Shown in pieces: positions 44,392-53,608 of a stretch of DNA of 64,000 bases. The notes below the pieces were generated by a model that was not told the origin of the DNA, made no database searches, and saw only the letters and a program-made list of their open reading frames with translations. Made by a program: the position numbers and the translations under genes. The stretch covers positions 1,798,001-1,862,000 of the forward strand of contig NZ_CP018911.1 in NCBI RefSeq assembly GCF_004000605.1. Direction: 5' to 3'. The stretch comes from Glycocaulis alkaliphilus (GTDB lineage: Bacteria; Pseudomonadota; Alphaproteobacteria; Caulobacterales; Maricaulaceae). Within the stretch, counting starts at the first letter, position 1, and each line of letters begins with the position of its first letter.

Positions 44392-44420
44392 GAAGTATTC
44401 GCTTTTTGTTCCGCCGTCAA
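44392..44420 (-). promoter_or_regulatory. Candidate promoter of the 30-residue ORF
   Basis: On the minus strand: -35 TTGACG (44420-44415), 17-base spacer, weak -10 TACTTC (44397-44392). LexA-like box 1 sits in the spacer, where a bound repressor would block RNA polymerase. Confidence 0.5.
44397..44411 (-). promoter_or_regulatory. LexA-like box 1 upstream of the 30-residue ORF
   Basis: On the minus strand GAAC-AAAAAGC-GAAT, seven of eight conserved positions, 10 bases from box 2. Both boxes share the GAACAAA...GAAT form. Confidence 0.6.
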
Positions 44421-44487
44421 GCCGAATCGCCCCGGCGGCAGAAACAATGTCCGCCCCTATTGATTTCATGAGGAAAATGCGAGGCCG

Positions 44488-45168
44488 TCAGGCCGCGACG
44501 ACGCGGCCATTCTCCAGCGTGACGACCCTGTCCATCCGCGCGGCCAATGCGAGATTGTGGGTGGCGACCAGCGCCGCTGCGCCCGCCTCACGGCACGCCG
44601 CCGCCAGCGCGTCAAACACCTGATCGGAGGTCGCCGGATCGAGATTGCCGGTCGGCTCATCGGCCAGCACCACACGCGGTTCGCCCACCAGCGCGCGCGC
44701 GATGGCGACACGCTGCTGCTCCCCGCCGGAAAGCTGCGCCGGCAGATGGGTCAGCCGGGCGCCAAGCCCCAGCTTTGTCAGCCAGTCACGCGCCTTGGCG
44801 CGCGCCTTCGCCTTGCTCTCGCCTGCGATCAGGCGCGGCAGGGCGACATTATCGAGCGCATCAAGCTCAGGTAGCAAATGGTGGAATTGATAGACAAAAC
44901 CGACTTCGCGGCGACGCAGCGCGGTGCGGCCGCGCTCGTTCAGCGCGAGGCCGTCAATACCCGCAACATGCACCGAACCGGCATTGGGCTTTTCCAAAAG
45001 CGCGGCCGCGTGCAGGAGCGAGGACTTGCCGGAGCCCGAAGGGCCAACAAGGCCGACCAGCTCGCCAGGCATCAGGTCGAGATCGGCCCCGCTGAGCACC
45101 TCGATCAACTCGGCATCGGTCTGGTACTGGCGCACCAGGCCGCGAATGGAAAGGGCCGGATCACTCAT
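44488..45168 (-). CDS. lolD: Lipoprotein-releasing ABC transporter ATPase
   Basis: ATPase of the Lol system that extracts lipoproteins from the inner membrane. 226 residues. Walker [11 protein letters not shown], signature [15 protein letters not shown], Walker [14 protein letters not shown], switch His in VATHN. ATG at 45168 overlaps the end of lolC by eight bases. The longer reading through lolC is rejected. The gap after its stop leads into the promoter of the 30-residue ORF. Confidence 0.95.
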   Translation of the reverse strand: MSDPALSIRGLVRQYQTDAELIEVLSGADLDLMPGELVGLVGPSGSGKSSLLHAAALLEKPNAGSVHVAGIDGLALNERGRTALRRREVGFVYQFHHLLPELDALDNVALPRLIAGESKAKARAKARDWLTKLGLGARLTHLPAQLSGGEQQRVAIARALVGEPRVVLADEPTGNLDPATSDQVFDALAAACREAGAAALVATHNLALAARMDRVVTLENGRVVAA

Positions 45169-46486
45169 AGCGCAGCGCCTCCACCGGATCGATCCGCCCT
45201 GCCCGCCAGGAGGGCGGCAGCGTGGCAATCAGCGCGGTCGCAAAACCCCACACGGCCACGAACGCCACTTCAGCCCAGTCCAGCCGCGCAGGCAGGCGGT
45301 AAAGCAGATAGACGGACGGATCGAACACATCGACGCCCGTCACGAACGCCAGGAAATCCTGTATCGGGCCGATAAACACGGCGATCAGCACGCCCAGAAT
45401 GATGCCCGCAATGGTGCCCAACACGCCGATGGCCGCGCCGGAGATGAGGAAAACGCGCATTACCGCGCCTTGCGTCGCGCCCATCGTGCGCAGAATGGCG
45501 ATATCGCGGCTCTTGTTCTTCACCAGCATGACGAGGCCGGAAATGATGTTCATCGCCGCAATCAGTACGATGATGGAGAGGATCATGCGCATCGCCATGC
45601 GCTCCACCTGCAGCGCGGTCCAGAAGGACTGGTTCTGCCGGCGCCAGTCAAACACGGCGGTGCCGGGAGGCACGAGCTGGCGCACAGCCTCCACCACCGC
45701 CTCAGGCGCATCGGGATTGGTCACGCGTATATCGATATAATCAGCGCCGCCCGATCGCCCGAAGAACAAAGCGGCCTGCTCCAGCGGCATGAAGACATAG
45801 ATCCGGTCGAGATCGAGAACACCCATGGAAACAACACCGTCCACGACATAGTTTTTGCGGCGCGGCACTGTGCCCATGGGCGTAGACGCACCCTGCGGTG
45901 CCAGCAGTGTAACCGTGTCGCCTGCACTGACGCCCAGCTGCGCGGCGATGCCGGAACCGATCAATATGCCGTCGCCGCCATGATGGCCGACACCGAAGTC
46001 ATCAGCAGACCCTTGCACGATGCCGCCGCCCGCTGCGGCCGCATCGCCTTCACCGGCAATGAGATCGAACTGGCCAAGGTCAGACGGGCGCACGCCAATC
46101 ACCTGCGCCCCGGAAGCGCCGCGCTCCGAGCTGATCAGGGCCTGCGCCGCGATGATCGGTCCGGCCTGGCGCACGCCCGGCACCTGATTGATCCGGTCAA
46201 CCAGATCACCCGTCAGCGCCGCGCTCTCAGCGGTATAGACATAGACATGCGGCTGCACGCCCAGCAGGCGCGACAGCAATTCGTGGCGGAAGCCGTTCAT
46301 GATCGACATGACGGCGATCAAAGCGGTCACCGCCAGCGTGATACCGATAAAGGAAATCACTGATATGAGCGTCACACCGCCATGCTTGCGCCGGGTTCTG
46401 AGGTAACGGAAAGCCAGCAGGAATTCCCAGGCGCTGAACGCGCCTGCGCCTTTGCTATTGCCGGGCTGTGCTTTCGCTGAACTCAT
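45161..46486 (-). CDS. lolC: Lipoprotein-releasing ABC transporter permease (LolC/LolE family)
   Basis: Inner-membrane permease of the Lol system; 441 residues with the FtsX-like four-segment layout: one membrane helix (about 42-62), a large periplasmic domain (about 75-285) and three C-terminal helices. N-terminal signature [20 protein letters not shown]. Only one LolC/E-type gene is present, so the complex may use a single permease type as in many alphaproteobacteria. ATG at 46486 overlaps the proS stop by four bases. Confidence 0.93.
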   Translation of the reverse strand: MSSAKAQPGNSKGAGAFSAWEFLLAFRYLRTRRKHGGVTLISVISFIGITLAVTALIAVMSIMNGFRHELLSRLLGVQPHVYVYTAESAALTGDLVDRINQVPGVRQAGPIIAAQALISSERGASGAQVIGVRPSDLGQFDLIAGEGDAAAAGGGIVQGSADDFGVGHHGGDGILIGSGIAAQLGVSAGDTVTLLAPQGASTPMGTVPRRKNYVVDGVVSMGVLDLDRIYVFMPLEQAALFFGRSGGADYIDIRVTNPDAPEAVVEAVRQLVPPGTAVFDWRRQNQSFWTALQVERMAMRMILSIIVLIAAMNIISGLVMLVKNKSRDIAILRTMGATQGAVMRVFLISGAAIGVLGTIAGIILGVLIAVFIGPIQDFLAFVTGVDVFDPSVYLLYRLPARLDWAEVAFVAVWGFATALIATLPPSWRAGRIDPVEALRYE

Positions 46487-47817
46487 TTGCCCGCCTGATC
46501 CGCTGTCAGCTGAGAGAGTGCGCTTTCAAGGCTGACCTCAAAGCGCTCGCCGGTGGCGCGGCGCTTGATCTCCACCTTGCCCTCTTTCAGCCCGCGCGGA
46601 CCGGTAATGAGCTGCCAGGGCACACCGATCAGATCCATGGTGGCAAACTTGCCGCCCGGACGCTCATGGGTGTCGTCCAGCAGCGGGTCTTTTCCAGCCT
46701 TCACCAGCGCGTCATAGGCGCTCTGGCAGGCCGCATCGGTATCGGCGTCACCGGGTTTGAGATTAATGATGCCCACGCCGAACGGCGCAACGCTTTCCGG
46801 CCAGATACACCCGGCCTCGTCATGGTGCGCTTCGATGATCGCGCCCAGCAGGCGCGACACCCCCACCCCGTAGGAGCCCATATGGACCGGGCGGTCCTTG
46901 CCGTCGGGATGGGTGACGTTCGCGCCCAGCGGCGCCGAGTACTTGGTGCCGAAATAGAAGATATGGCCCACTTCAATGCCGCGCGCGGACAGACGCCGCT
47001 CTTCGGGCACTTCGGCTGCAAAGCGCTCCGCCTCGTGCATTTCCTCGGTCGCGGCATAGAGCGAGGTGCGCGCGTCGACAAGGGGCTGGAGATCGCCGTC
47101 AAAATCGACGTCGAGGCCCGGCGCGCCCATATCGACGAGGGCGGAATCGCAGAACACCTCGCTCTCGCCGGTCTCGGCCAGGATGATGAATTCGTGGGAG
47201 AGGTCGCCGCCAATCGGGCCGGTATCGGCGCGCATCGGCACGGCTTTCAGGCCCAGCCGGTCGAACGTGTTCAGATAGGCCACGAACATGCGGTTATAGG
47301 CGCGGCGGGCCGATGCCTCGTCCAGATCGAACGAATAGCTGTCCTTCATCAGAAACTCGCGCCCGCGCATCACGCCAAAGCGCGGGCGGATCTCGTCGCG
47401 GAACTTCCACTGGATGTGATAGAGAATCTTCGGCAAGTCCTTGTAGGACCGGCAGTATGAGCGGAAGATCGCGGTGATCATCTCCTCATTGGTCGGTCCG
47501 TAGAGCAGATCGCGCTCATGGCGGTCGACAATGCGCAGCATCTCCTTGCCGTAATCCTCATAGCGCCCGCTCTCGCGCCAGAGATCGGCCGGCTGCAGGG
47601 TAGGCATGAGCAGCTCGATCGCCCCTGCCCGGTCCTGCTCCTCGCGCACGATCTGTTCGATCTTCTTGAGCACCCGGAAGCCCAGCGGCAGCCAGGAATA
47701 GATGCCCGCCGCTTCCTGCCGGATCATCCCGGCGCGCAGCATCAGCCGGTGCGAGACGATCTGCGCATCGGCAGGCGTTTCCTTCAGGACGGGCAGGAAA
47801 AAGCGGCTAAGGCGCAT
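46483..47817 (-). CDS. proS: Prolyl-tRNA synthetase (short bacterial type)
   Basis: Class II aminoacyl-tRNA synthetase; 444 residues, the shorter alphaproteobacterial form lacking the large editing insertion found in E. coli ProS. Motifs: [20 protein letters not shown], the motif-2 region [20 protein letters not shown] and [14 protein letters not shown], then the anticodon-binding domain. Coupled to lolC downstream by an ATGA overlap. Confidence 0.97.
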   Translation of the reverse strand: MRLSRFFLPVLKETPADAQIVSHRLMLRAGMIRQEAAGIYSWLPLGFRVLKKIEQIVREEQDRAGAIELLMPTLQPADLWRESGRYEDYGKEMLRIVDRHERDLLYGPTNEEMITAIFRSYCRSYKDLPKILYHIQWKFRDEIRPRFGVMRGREFLMKDSYSFDLDEASARRAYNRMFVAYLNTFDRLGLKAVPMRADTGPIGGDLSHEFIILAETGESEVFCDSALVDMGAPGLDVDFDGDLQPLVDARTSLYAATEEMHEAERFAAEVPEERRLSARGIEVGHIFYFGTKYSAPLGANVTHPDGKDRPVHMGSYGVGVSRLLGAIIEAHHDEAGCIWPESVAPFGVGIINLKPGDADTDAACQSAYDALVKAGKDPLLDDTHERPGGKFATMDLIGVPWQLITGPRGLKEGKVEIKRRATGERFEVSLESALSQLTADQAGK

Positions 47818-47944
47818 GGAAACGGTCTCGCGTCAGGGCGGTTGAACAACTGGAGCAACGATTAGACCGCACCGTCAACGCCCGCAAGGCACGCATTGCG
47901 GCTAAGGGGGTTGAAACGTGTCATGGCCCGTGCCTTCAGGGTTT

Positions 47945-47991
47945 CTCCCCCCGTTCACGGGGGGAGTGGTCCGAAGGACCGAGGGGGGGAT
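47945..47991 (+). repeat. Palindromic repeat copy C, between DUF1467 gene and proS
   Basis: Arms CTCCCCCC / GGGGGGAG around GTTCAC, then TGGTCC-gaa-GGACC and GAGGGGGGGAT. It is the same family as the copies inside pdhB. With copy D it forms an inverted pair in the 299-base gap (47818-48116), which holds no gene and nothing else that I recognise. Confidence 0.88.
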
Positions 47992-48000
47992 AAAACGAAA

Positions 48001-48051
48001 ACCTCCCCCCTCCGCCTTCTTCGAAGGCACCTCCCCCGTAAACGGGGGAGG
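48001..48051 (-). repeat. Palindromic repeat copy D, inverted to copy C
   Basis: On the minus strand: arms CCTCCCCC / GGGGGAGG around GTTTAC, TG, then the stem GCCTTC-gaa-GAAGGC and GGAGGGGGGAGGT. The pair may form strong hairpins that end the rnj-to-DUF1467 transcript before proS. Confidence 0.88.
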
Positions 48052-48116
48052 AAAGAGCAGCACGCTCCGAGCATGAATCACCGGCACAAATCAATGCAGG
48101 CAAGCCAGACTGCAGG

Positions 48117-48494
48117 CTACCGGTACTCAGGCCCCCAGAGCGTGTTGAGGTCGATCAGGCCCAACTCCATCACCGCAAAGAAAACCAGCCAGAGCACGCT
48201 GGTGATGACGGTGGTCAACAGCGCCTTCTCCTTAAGGCGCGGATTGACCGGCGCGCCGGGCTCACTGCCATCGACAATGTCACCCGCCTCGTACTGGCCC
48301 TGTATGCGCAAGGGCAGCACCGTGAAGATCACGATCCACCAGGTGATGAGATAGACCACCAGCCCCTCGACAAAGCCCACCTCGCCGGAGGTGACAAATA
48401 ACTGCGCGAACATGATCACCAGCGCCAGAACGCTGAGAAACAGGCCGAGATAGCGAAACGCGGGTTGAACCTGCACGCGCGGACGCTCTGCCAT
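48117..48494 (-). CDS. DUF1467 family membrane protein
   Basis: Inner-membrane protein of 125 residues. Hydrophobic segments at about 15-36, 42-63 and 92-112, with the family-typical ITWWIVIFTVLPLRIQGQ following the second. Conserved in alphaproteobacteria next to mce; function unknown. Its ATG overlaps the mce stop by one base, so the two are coupled. Confidence 0.88.
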   Translation of the reverse strand: MAERPRVQVQPAFRYLGLFLSVLALVIMFAQLFVTSGEVGFVEGLVVYLITWWIVIFTVLPLRIQGQYEAGDIVDGSEPGAPVNPRLKEKALLTTVITSVLWLVFFAVMELGLIDLNTLWGPEYR

Positions 48495-48922
48495 CAGTGC
48501 GCCCCCTCATCCGGTGCCTGCATCAGCTCGACCAGCACGCCGCCCGTGTCCTTGGGGTGGACGAAGATCACCGGCACGCCGTGCGCGCCGATATAGGGTT
48601 CGCCCGTGCCGAGCACTGTCGCGCCGCGTTCACGCATTGCATCACGCGCCGCCACGATGTCGCTGACTTCAAAGCACATATGGTGCTGGCCACCCTTCGG
48701 GTTCTTCTCCAGGAATTTGTGGATCGGGCTGTCGGCGCCCAGCGGTTCGATCAGCTCGATCTGCATGTTCGGCACGGAGACGAACACGACGCGCACGCCC
48801 AGATGGGGGAAATCCTTCGCCTCGGTCGCGTCAATGGCACCATAAAGATCGGCATAGGTTTTCGCCGCCGCCTTCACGTCCGGCGTGGCTACGCCAACAT
48901 GGTTCAATCGTCCGATTTTCAT
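48494..48922 (-). CDS. mce: Methylmalonyl-CoA epimerase
   Basis: Interconverts the two methylmalonyl-CoA epimers in propionate metabolism. 142 residues, vicinal-oxygen-chelate fold with two repeats. Metal-ligand regions: RLNHVGVAT (H8), GGQHHMCFEV and GVLVELMQ near the C-terminus. It starts 12 bases after the rnj stop; methylmalonyl-CoA mutase genes are not in the window. Confidence 0.92.
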   Translation of the reverse strand: MKIGRLNHVGVATPDVKAAAKTYADLYGAIDATEAKDFPHLGVRVVFVSVPNMQIELIEPLGADSPIHKFLEKNPKGGQHHMCFEVSDIVAARDAMRERGATVLGTGEPYIGAHGVPVIFVHPKDTGGVLVELMQAPDEGAH

Positions 48923-48934
48923 GAGCGCGCTTCC

Positions 48935-50608
48935 CTAGACCATCAACACCATGGCTTCGACGACGGGCTTCTTGCCCCATAGCCGGTTGGCCTCGCGGCG
49001 CACGGCCTGTCTCACCACTTCCTCCACCTCGTCCTCGTCGCGGCGCGCCTTGTTACCCATTTTGGCAAAAGCCCGCTCGGCGGCATCGGCCAGAGCATCG
49101 AGGAATTCATCCATATCATCACCGCCGGTATCGGGCACACCCAGCGCCCGCAGGTCCGGCCCCGAAACGATCTCGCCCTTGCCGGAGACCGCCAGCGCCA
49201 CGCTGATCGCGCCGCCATAGGCCATCTTGCGCCGTTCGCGCATGGAGCTGGCCTCGGCATCGACGATGAAATTGCCATCGAGATGCAGGCGGCCCGCCGG
49301 GGCTTCATCGATAATGCGCGCGCCGTCCGCATTGATGGCAATCAGGCTGCCATTGCTCGGGATGACGGCGGAGGGAACGCCCAGCTGTTTTGCATAGGCC
49401 GCGTGCTCGATCAGATGGCGCGCCTCGCCATGCACGGGGATCGCCACTTTCGGCTTCGCCCATTCATACATTTGCTTCAGCTCATCGCGGCAGGGATGGC
49501 CGGACACGTGGATATGCCGGTCGCGCTCGGTGATGATCTTCACGCCGCGCAGAGCCAGCCGGTTCATCAGATCATAGATGCTGCGCTCATTGCCGGGGAT
49601 CACGCGCGAGGAGAAGATGACCGTATCACCCTCGGTGAGGGTCACATTACGGTGCGAACGGTCAGCAATACGCGAGAGCGCCGCACGCGGCTCGCCCTGA
49701 CTGCCTGTGCAGACAAAAGCGATCTTGTCGCTGGGGAAATAGCCCGCCTCTTCCTCTTCGACGAAGGGCGCGCACGATTGCAGGAGACCCACGGACTTCG
49801 CCGCACCCGCCATGCGGTGCATGGAGCGGCCAACCAGACAGACGCGCCGCCCATTGGCCTCAGCCGCCAGGATAGCCGTTTCAAGGCGCGCGACATTGGA
49901 GGCGAAGGCGGCAATCGCCACCTTGCCCTTCTGCTCGGCGATGACCTTGGTCAGGCTTTCGCGTACGCCTGCTTCAGAGCCCGCCTCGCCCGGCGTGAAC
50001 ACATTGGTGCTGTCACACACCATGGCCAGAATGCCCTCGCGGCCCAGCGCCTTGATGGCTTCGGGGTCAGTCGGTGCGCCGATCAGCGGCTCAGGATCGA
50101 TCTTCCAGTCGCCGGTATGCAGGATCAGGCCCGCAGGCGTACGGATGGCAAGCCCGTTCGGCTCCGGGATGGAGTGCGTCAGCGTGATGAGTTCGAGGTC
50201 GAACGGTCCGATGTCGAACCGGCCGGTCAGCGAAATCTCGCGGACCTTGGCTTCGTTCGACAGGCCGCGCTCGGCCAGCCGGTCACGCATCAGATAGGCG
50301 GTAAAGGGCGTGGCCCAGATGGGGCAGCGCAGCCGCTCCCAGAGATAGGCCACCGCGCCCATATGGTCTTCGTGGGCATGGGTCAGCACGATGCCCAGAA
50401 GCTGATGCTTGCGCTCTTCAATGAAGCGCGGGTCGGGCATGATAACGTCAACGCCGGGCGTCGTCAGATCACCGAATGTCACCCCGCAATCAACGATGAT
50501 CCATTTACGGTCCTCTTCCGGCCCGAAGCCGTAGAGGTTCAGATTCATGCCGATCTCGCCCGAACCGCCCAGCGGCAGGAAATAGACCGTGTTTTCACTC
50601 TCACTCAC
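48935..50608 (-). CDS. rnj: Ribonuclease J
   Basis: Metallo-beta-lactamase/beta-CASP ribonuclease (5'-exo and endo) in RNA processing. 557 residues. The zinc motif HAHEDH (77-82) is intact; the RNA-binding beta-CASP part and the IPVHGEARHLIEHA segment near residue 390 are present, and a C-terminal domain follows. The ATG at 50608 is 3 bases from the coaX stop. Confidence 0.95.
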   Translation of the reverse strand: MSESENTVYFLPLGGSGEIGMNLNLYGFGPEEDRKWIIVDCGVTFGDLTTPGVDVIMPDPRFIEERKHQLLGIVLTHAHEDHMGAVAYLWERLRCPIWATPFTAYLMRDRLAERGLSNEAKVREISLTGRFDIGPFDLELITLTHSIPEPNGLAIRTPAGLILHTGDWKIDPEPLIGAPTDPEAIKALGREGILAMVCDSTNVFTPGEAGSEAGVRESLTKVIAEQKGKVAIAAFASNVARLETAILAAEANGRRVCLVGRSMHRMAGAAKSVGLLQSCAPFVEEEEAGYFPSDKIAFVCTGSQGEPRAALSRIADRSHRNVTLTEGDTVIFSSRVIPGNERSIYDLMNRLALRGVKIITERDRHIHVSGHPCRDELKQMYEWAKPKVAIPVHGEARHLIEHAAYAKQLGVPSAVIPSNGSLIAINADGARIIDEAPAGRLHLDGNFIVDAEASSMRERRKMAYGGAISVALAVSGKGEIVSGPDLRALGVPDTGGDDMDEFLDALADAAERAFAKMGNKARRDEDEVEEVVRQAVRREANRLWGKKPVVEAMVLMV

Positions 50609-50611
50609 GCC

Positions 50612-51394
50612 TCAGGCTCCTTTGCGGACGCTATTGAGGCGCCAGACTTCCAACAAACCGCGAATGGTCACATCCGCGTCAAAATGATCGATAGCGCGCG
50701 AGGCGCCCTCAAAGAGCGACGCCACGCCGCCGGTTGCGATGACACTCATGGGCTGGCCGTACTCGGCGCGGATACGCCCGATCAGCCCGTCTATGAGGTC
50801 GATATAGCCCCAGAACACGCCAGACTGCATGGCGCCGACTGTATTCTTCCCGATCACGCGATCAGGCTTCTCGATGGCGATGCGCGGCAGCTGCGCCGCC
50901 GCATTGTGCAAAGCCTGCATGGAGAGATTGATGCCCGGCGCGATGATCCCGCCCTCAAACACCCCGTCCGCGGACACGATATCGAAGGTCGTCGCCGTGC
51001 CGGAATCCACAATGATGAGATGGCCGGGATACTTCACCCGGCAACCCAGCGCATTGACCAGACGGTCCGCACCTGCCTCTCCCGGCCTGTCCAGATTGAC
51101 GCTGATACCCAGATTGACGCCTGCATCACCAATCACCACCGGATCGGTCTTCAGATAGCGCTTTGACAGATTGCGCAGATTGAACAGGGATTGCGGCACC
51201 ACTGATGAAATGACGCAGGCCGACAGATCGTCGAAGCTGAGGCCCTGCAGGGTCATCAGCTGCGCCAGCCAGACCGCGTATTCGTCCGCCGTACGCGGGC
51301 TGTAGGTGGCGGTGCGCCATTGCGCGCGCCAGTCCTTGCCGTCATGAACGGCAAACAGCGTATTGGTATTGCCGCAATCAATCGCCAGCAGCAT
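50612..51394 (-). CDS. coaX: Type III pantothenate kinase
   Basis: First enzyme of coenzyme A synthesis. 260 residues, ASKHA fold. N-terminal phosphate-binding motif [15 protein letters not shown], catalytic-region [10 protein letters not shown] and the second phosphate motif [13 protein letters not shown]. Located between birA and rnj, a common alphaproteobacterial order. Confidence 0.96.
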   Translation of the reverse strand: MLLAIDCGNTNTLFAVHDGKDWRAQWRTATYSPRTADEYAVWLAQLMTLQGLSFDDLSACVISSVVPQSLFNLRNLSKRYLKTDPVVIGDAGVNLGISVNLDRPGEAGADRLVNALGCRVKYPGHLIIVDSGTATTFDIVSADGVFEGGIIAPGINLSMQALHNAAAQLPRIAIEKPDRVIGKNTVGAMQSGVFWGYIDLIDGLIGRIRAEYGQPMSVIATGGVASLFEGASRAIDHFDADVTIRGLLEVWRLNSVRKGA

Positions 51395-51399
51395 CGCGT

Positions 51400-52134
51400 T
51401 CAGCCTTGTGGGTTAGCCGGAAAGAAGACATCGCCTGCGGAGATAAGCCGTCTTGTGCCATCTGCCAAATCCAGCCGCAGTGCGCCATCGGGCATCAGAT
51501 CGGCGAATATGCCTTCCACCGTCTCGGTCTCCAGCCGCGCCACGACCCGCTCGCCGAGCCCGTGCGCGCGGGCGAGCCACGCATCGCGTATCGGGGCAAA
51601 GCCACTCACCTGCCAGCGCTGCAGCCAAATATCGAAATGATGGGCCAGCCGCTCCCCGGCATGGGCCGGGTCAGGCTTGGTGCCATGGGCGGCAAGGCTG
51701 GTCGCGGGGCGCTCGGAATCTTCCGGGTGATGGGCGAGATTGACGCCGATCCCGGCAGCCAGCCACAGACCGCCGCCCGGAGCCGCGCCAGATTCCAGCA
51801 ATATGCCACAGACCTTGCGGCCCTCGATCAGCACATCATTGGGCCATTTCAGGCGCGGATTGAGACCGGGAGCAAGTTCCTCGACGAGATCGGCGACGGC
51901 CAGGGCTGCGGCAAAGGAGAGCCGCGCCGCATCACCGGCCTGCGTATCGAGCACGTAAAGCCCGGTGATGAAGAGATTGCCGGGCTGGCTTACCCAGGTG
52001 CGGCCGCGCCGTCCGCGCCCTGCCCCCTGACGGTCTGCGCGTATCCAGACCGGCCCGCGCTCTCCTGCGAGCGCCCGGCGGCGGGCCTCTTCATTGGTGG
52101 AATCCAGCTCGGCGTAGTGATCGATCCGCAGCAC
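51400..52134 (-). CDS. birA: Biotin--[acetyl-CoA-carboxylase] ligase
   Basis: Attaches biotin to the acetyl-CoA carboxylase carrier protein. 244 residues; single catalytic domain without the N-terminal DNA-binding domain of E. coli BirA, so it is not expected to act as repressor. Motifs: [15 protein letters not shown] and [18 protein letters not shown]. The start is GTG at 52134, three bases after the nuoN stop. Confidence 0.95.
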   Translation of the reverse strand: MLRIDHYAELDSTNEEARRRALAGERGPVWIRADRQGAGRGRRGRTWVSQPGNLFITGLYVLDTQAGDAARLSFAAALAVADLVEELAPGLNPRLKWPNDVLIEGRKVCGILLESGAAPGGGLWLAAGIGVNLAHHPEDSERPATSLAAHGTKPDPAHAGERLAHHFDIWLQRWQVSGFAPIRDAWLARAHGLGERVVARLETETVEGIFADLMPDGALRLDLADGTRRLISAGDVFFPANPQG

Positions 52135-52137
52135 GCT

Positions 52138-53595
52138 CTAGCCGCCGATGGCCGAACCCGCCTCGATGACGCGGTTAAGCATGAACGGCACCAGCAGGAG
52201 CAGGCCCACGGTCGCAATGCCGGTCACGCGCGTGATGACGGCCACGCTGGCGGGCGGGTTGAGGAACTCGCCGCCTGTGGGTTCGTCAAACCAGACCCGC
52301 TTCAGGATCATCAGATAGTAGGCAATCGAGACGGTGGAGAAGATACCGGCCAGTACCACCAGCCAGACAAGGCCCGCCTGCACGGCGGCATAGAACACGA
52401 ACAGCTTGCCGAAGAAGCCGACGAGGAAGGGCATGCCGCCAATCGACAGCAGCAGACCCGTAAAGGCGAGCGCAAGGCCGGGGCGGGACTTGGAGAGACC
52501 CGCCAGATCCTCGATCCGCTCCACCATGCCCTCAGCGCGGCGCATGGAGAGGATGACGCCGAACGCGCCGGCCACACCGATCACATAGAGCGTCATGTAG
52601 AGCAGAACGGCCCACACAGCCGCCTCGCTGGCTGCAGACAGACCAACCAGCGCATAGCCCATATTACCGATGGAGGAATAGGCCATCAGGCGCTTGATAT
52701 TGGTCTGCAGGAGCGCGCCCAGCGACCCGATACCCATTGAGAGGATCGCCAGAATAATCGTGATCTGCTGCCACTGGTCGGACATCGCGCCAAACGGCTC
52801 CATCAGCACGCGGATGAGCAGCACCATGGCGGCAAGCTTCGGCGCGGTCGCAAAGAAGGCAGCAACCGGCGTCGGCGCGCCCTCATAGACGTCCGGCGTC
52901 CACATATGGAAGGGCGCAGCGGAGATCTTGAAGGCAAGGCCGGAGACCACGAACACCAGGCCGAAGATGAGGCCGACAGACGGGTTTTCCGCCGCCAGCG
53001 CAATCGCGCCAAACTCGGTGGAGCCAGCAAAGCCGTAAACCAGCGACGCGCCATAGAGCAGCAGGCCGGAGGAAAGCGCGCCGAGCACGAAATATTTCAG
53101 GCCCGCTTCCGAGGCGCGAAGGCTGTCACGGTTGAAGGCGGCGAGGATGTAGAGTGCCAGCGATTGCAGCTCGAGACCCAGATAGAGCGCGATGAGATCG
53201 CCGGCCGACACCATGACCGACATGCCAAGCGTCGCCAGCAGGATCAGCACCGGGAACTCGAAACGCGCCAGCCGCTCGGTGCGCAGGTAATGGCCAGCCA
53301 GAACCAGCGCGATAGCCGCCGCCAGATAGACAACCGCCTTGGCGTAAAGCGAGAAGCTGTCCAGCACGAATGCGCCAAAGAAGGCCGTGCCGCCACCTTG
53401 CGGGGCCAGAAACACCGCCACGCCCGCCGCGAGGATCAGGAGCGCCATCGCCGCCAGCGACACCAGACGCGCGGCCGTTTCCTCACCCTTGATGAAGACA
53501 CCCGCCAGCAGGAGCGCCATGGCGCCAACGGCGAGGATCAGCTCAGGAACGATGAGGCTGAGATCGGCAAGAAGCATGGATCCGGTCATGGGCAT
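52138..53595 (-). CDS. nuoN: NADH-quinone oxidoreductase subunit N
   Basis: Antiporter-like membrane-arm subunit of complex I; 485 residues, about 14 membrane segments, with the LYLGLELQSLALYILAAF region and the lysine-bearing segments of proton channels. ATG at 53595 was chosen over an adjacent TTG because AAGG lies just upstream. Last nuo gene, 13 bases after nuoM. Confidence 0.97.
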   Translation of the reverse strand: MPMTGSMLLADLSLIVPELILAVGAMALLLAGVFIKGEETAARLVSLAAMALLILAAGVAVFLAPQGGGTAFFGAFVLDSFSLYAKAVVYLAAAIALVLAGHYLRTERLARFEFPVLILLATLGMSVMVSAGDLIALYLGLELQSLALYILAAFNRDSLRASEAGLKYFVLGALSSGLLLYGASLVYGFAGSTEFGAIALAAENPSVGLIFGLVFVVSGLAFKISAAPFHMWTPDVYEGAPTPVAAFFATAPKLAAMVLLIRVLMEPFGAMSDQWQQITIILAILSMGIGSLGALLQTNIKRLMAYSSIGNMGYALVGLSAASEAAVWAVLLYMTLYVIGVAGAFGVILSMRRAEGMVERIEDLAGLSKSRPGLALAFTGLLLSIGGMPFLVGFFGKLFVFYAAVQAGLVWLVVLAGIFSTVSIAYYLMILKRVWFDEPTGGEFLNPPASVAVITRVTGIATVGLLLLVPFMLNRVIEAGSAIGG

Positions 53596-53608
53596 CAAGC
53601 CTTGAAGC

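Noticed and set aside
47818-48116. CRISPR array or small RNA in the proS upstream gap
   Set aside because: The repeats are two inverted palindromes, not regularly spaced direct repeats with unique spacers, and no promoter-terminator pair for a small RNA is evident.
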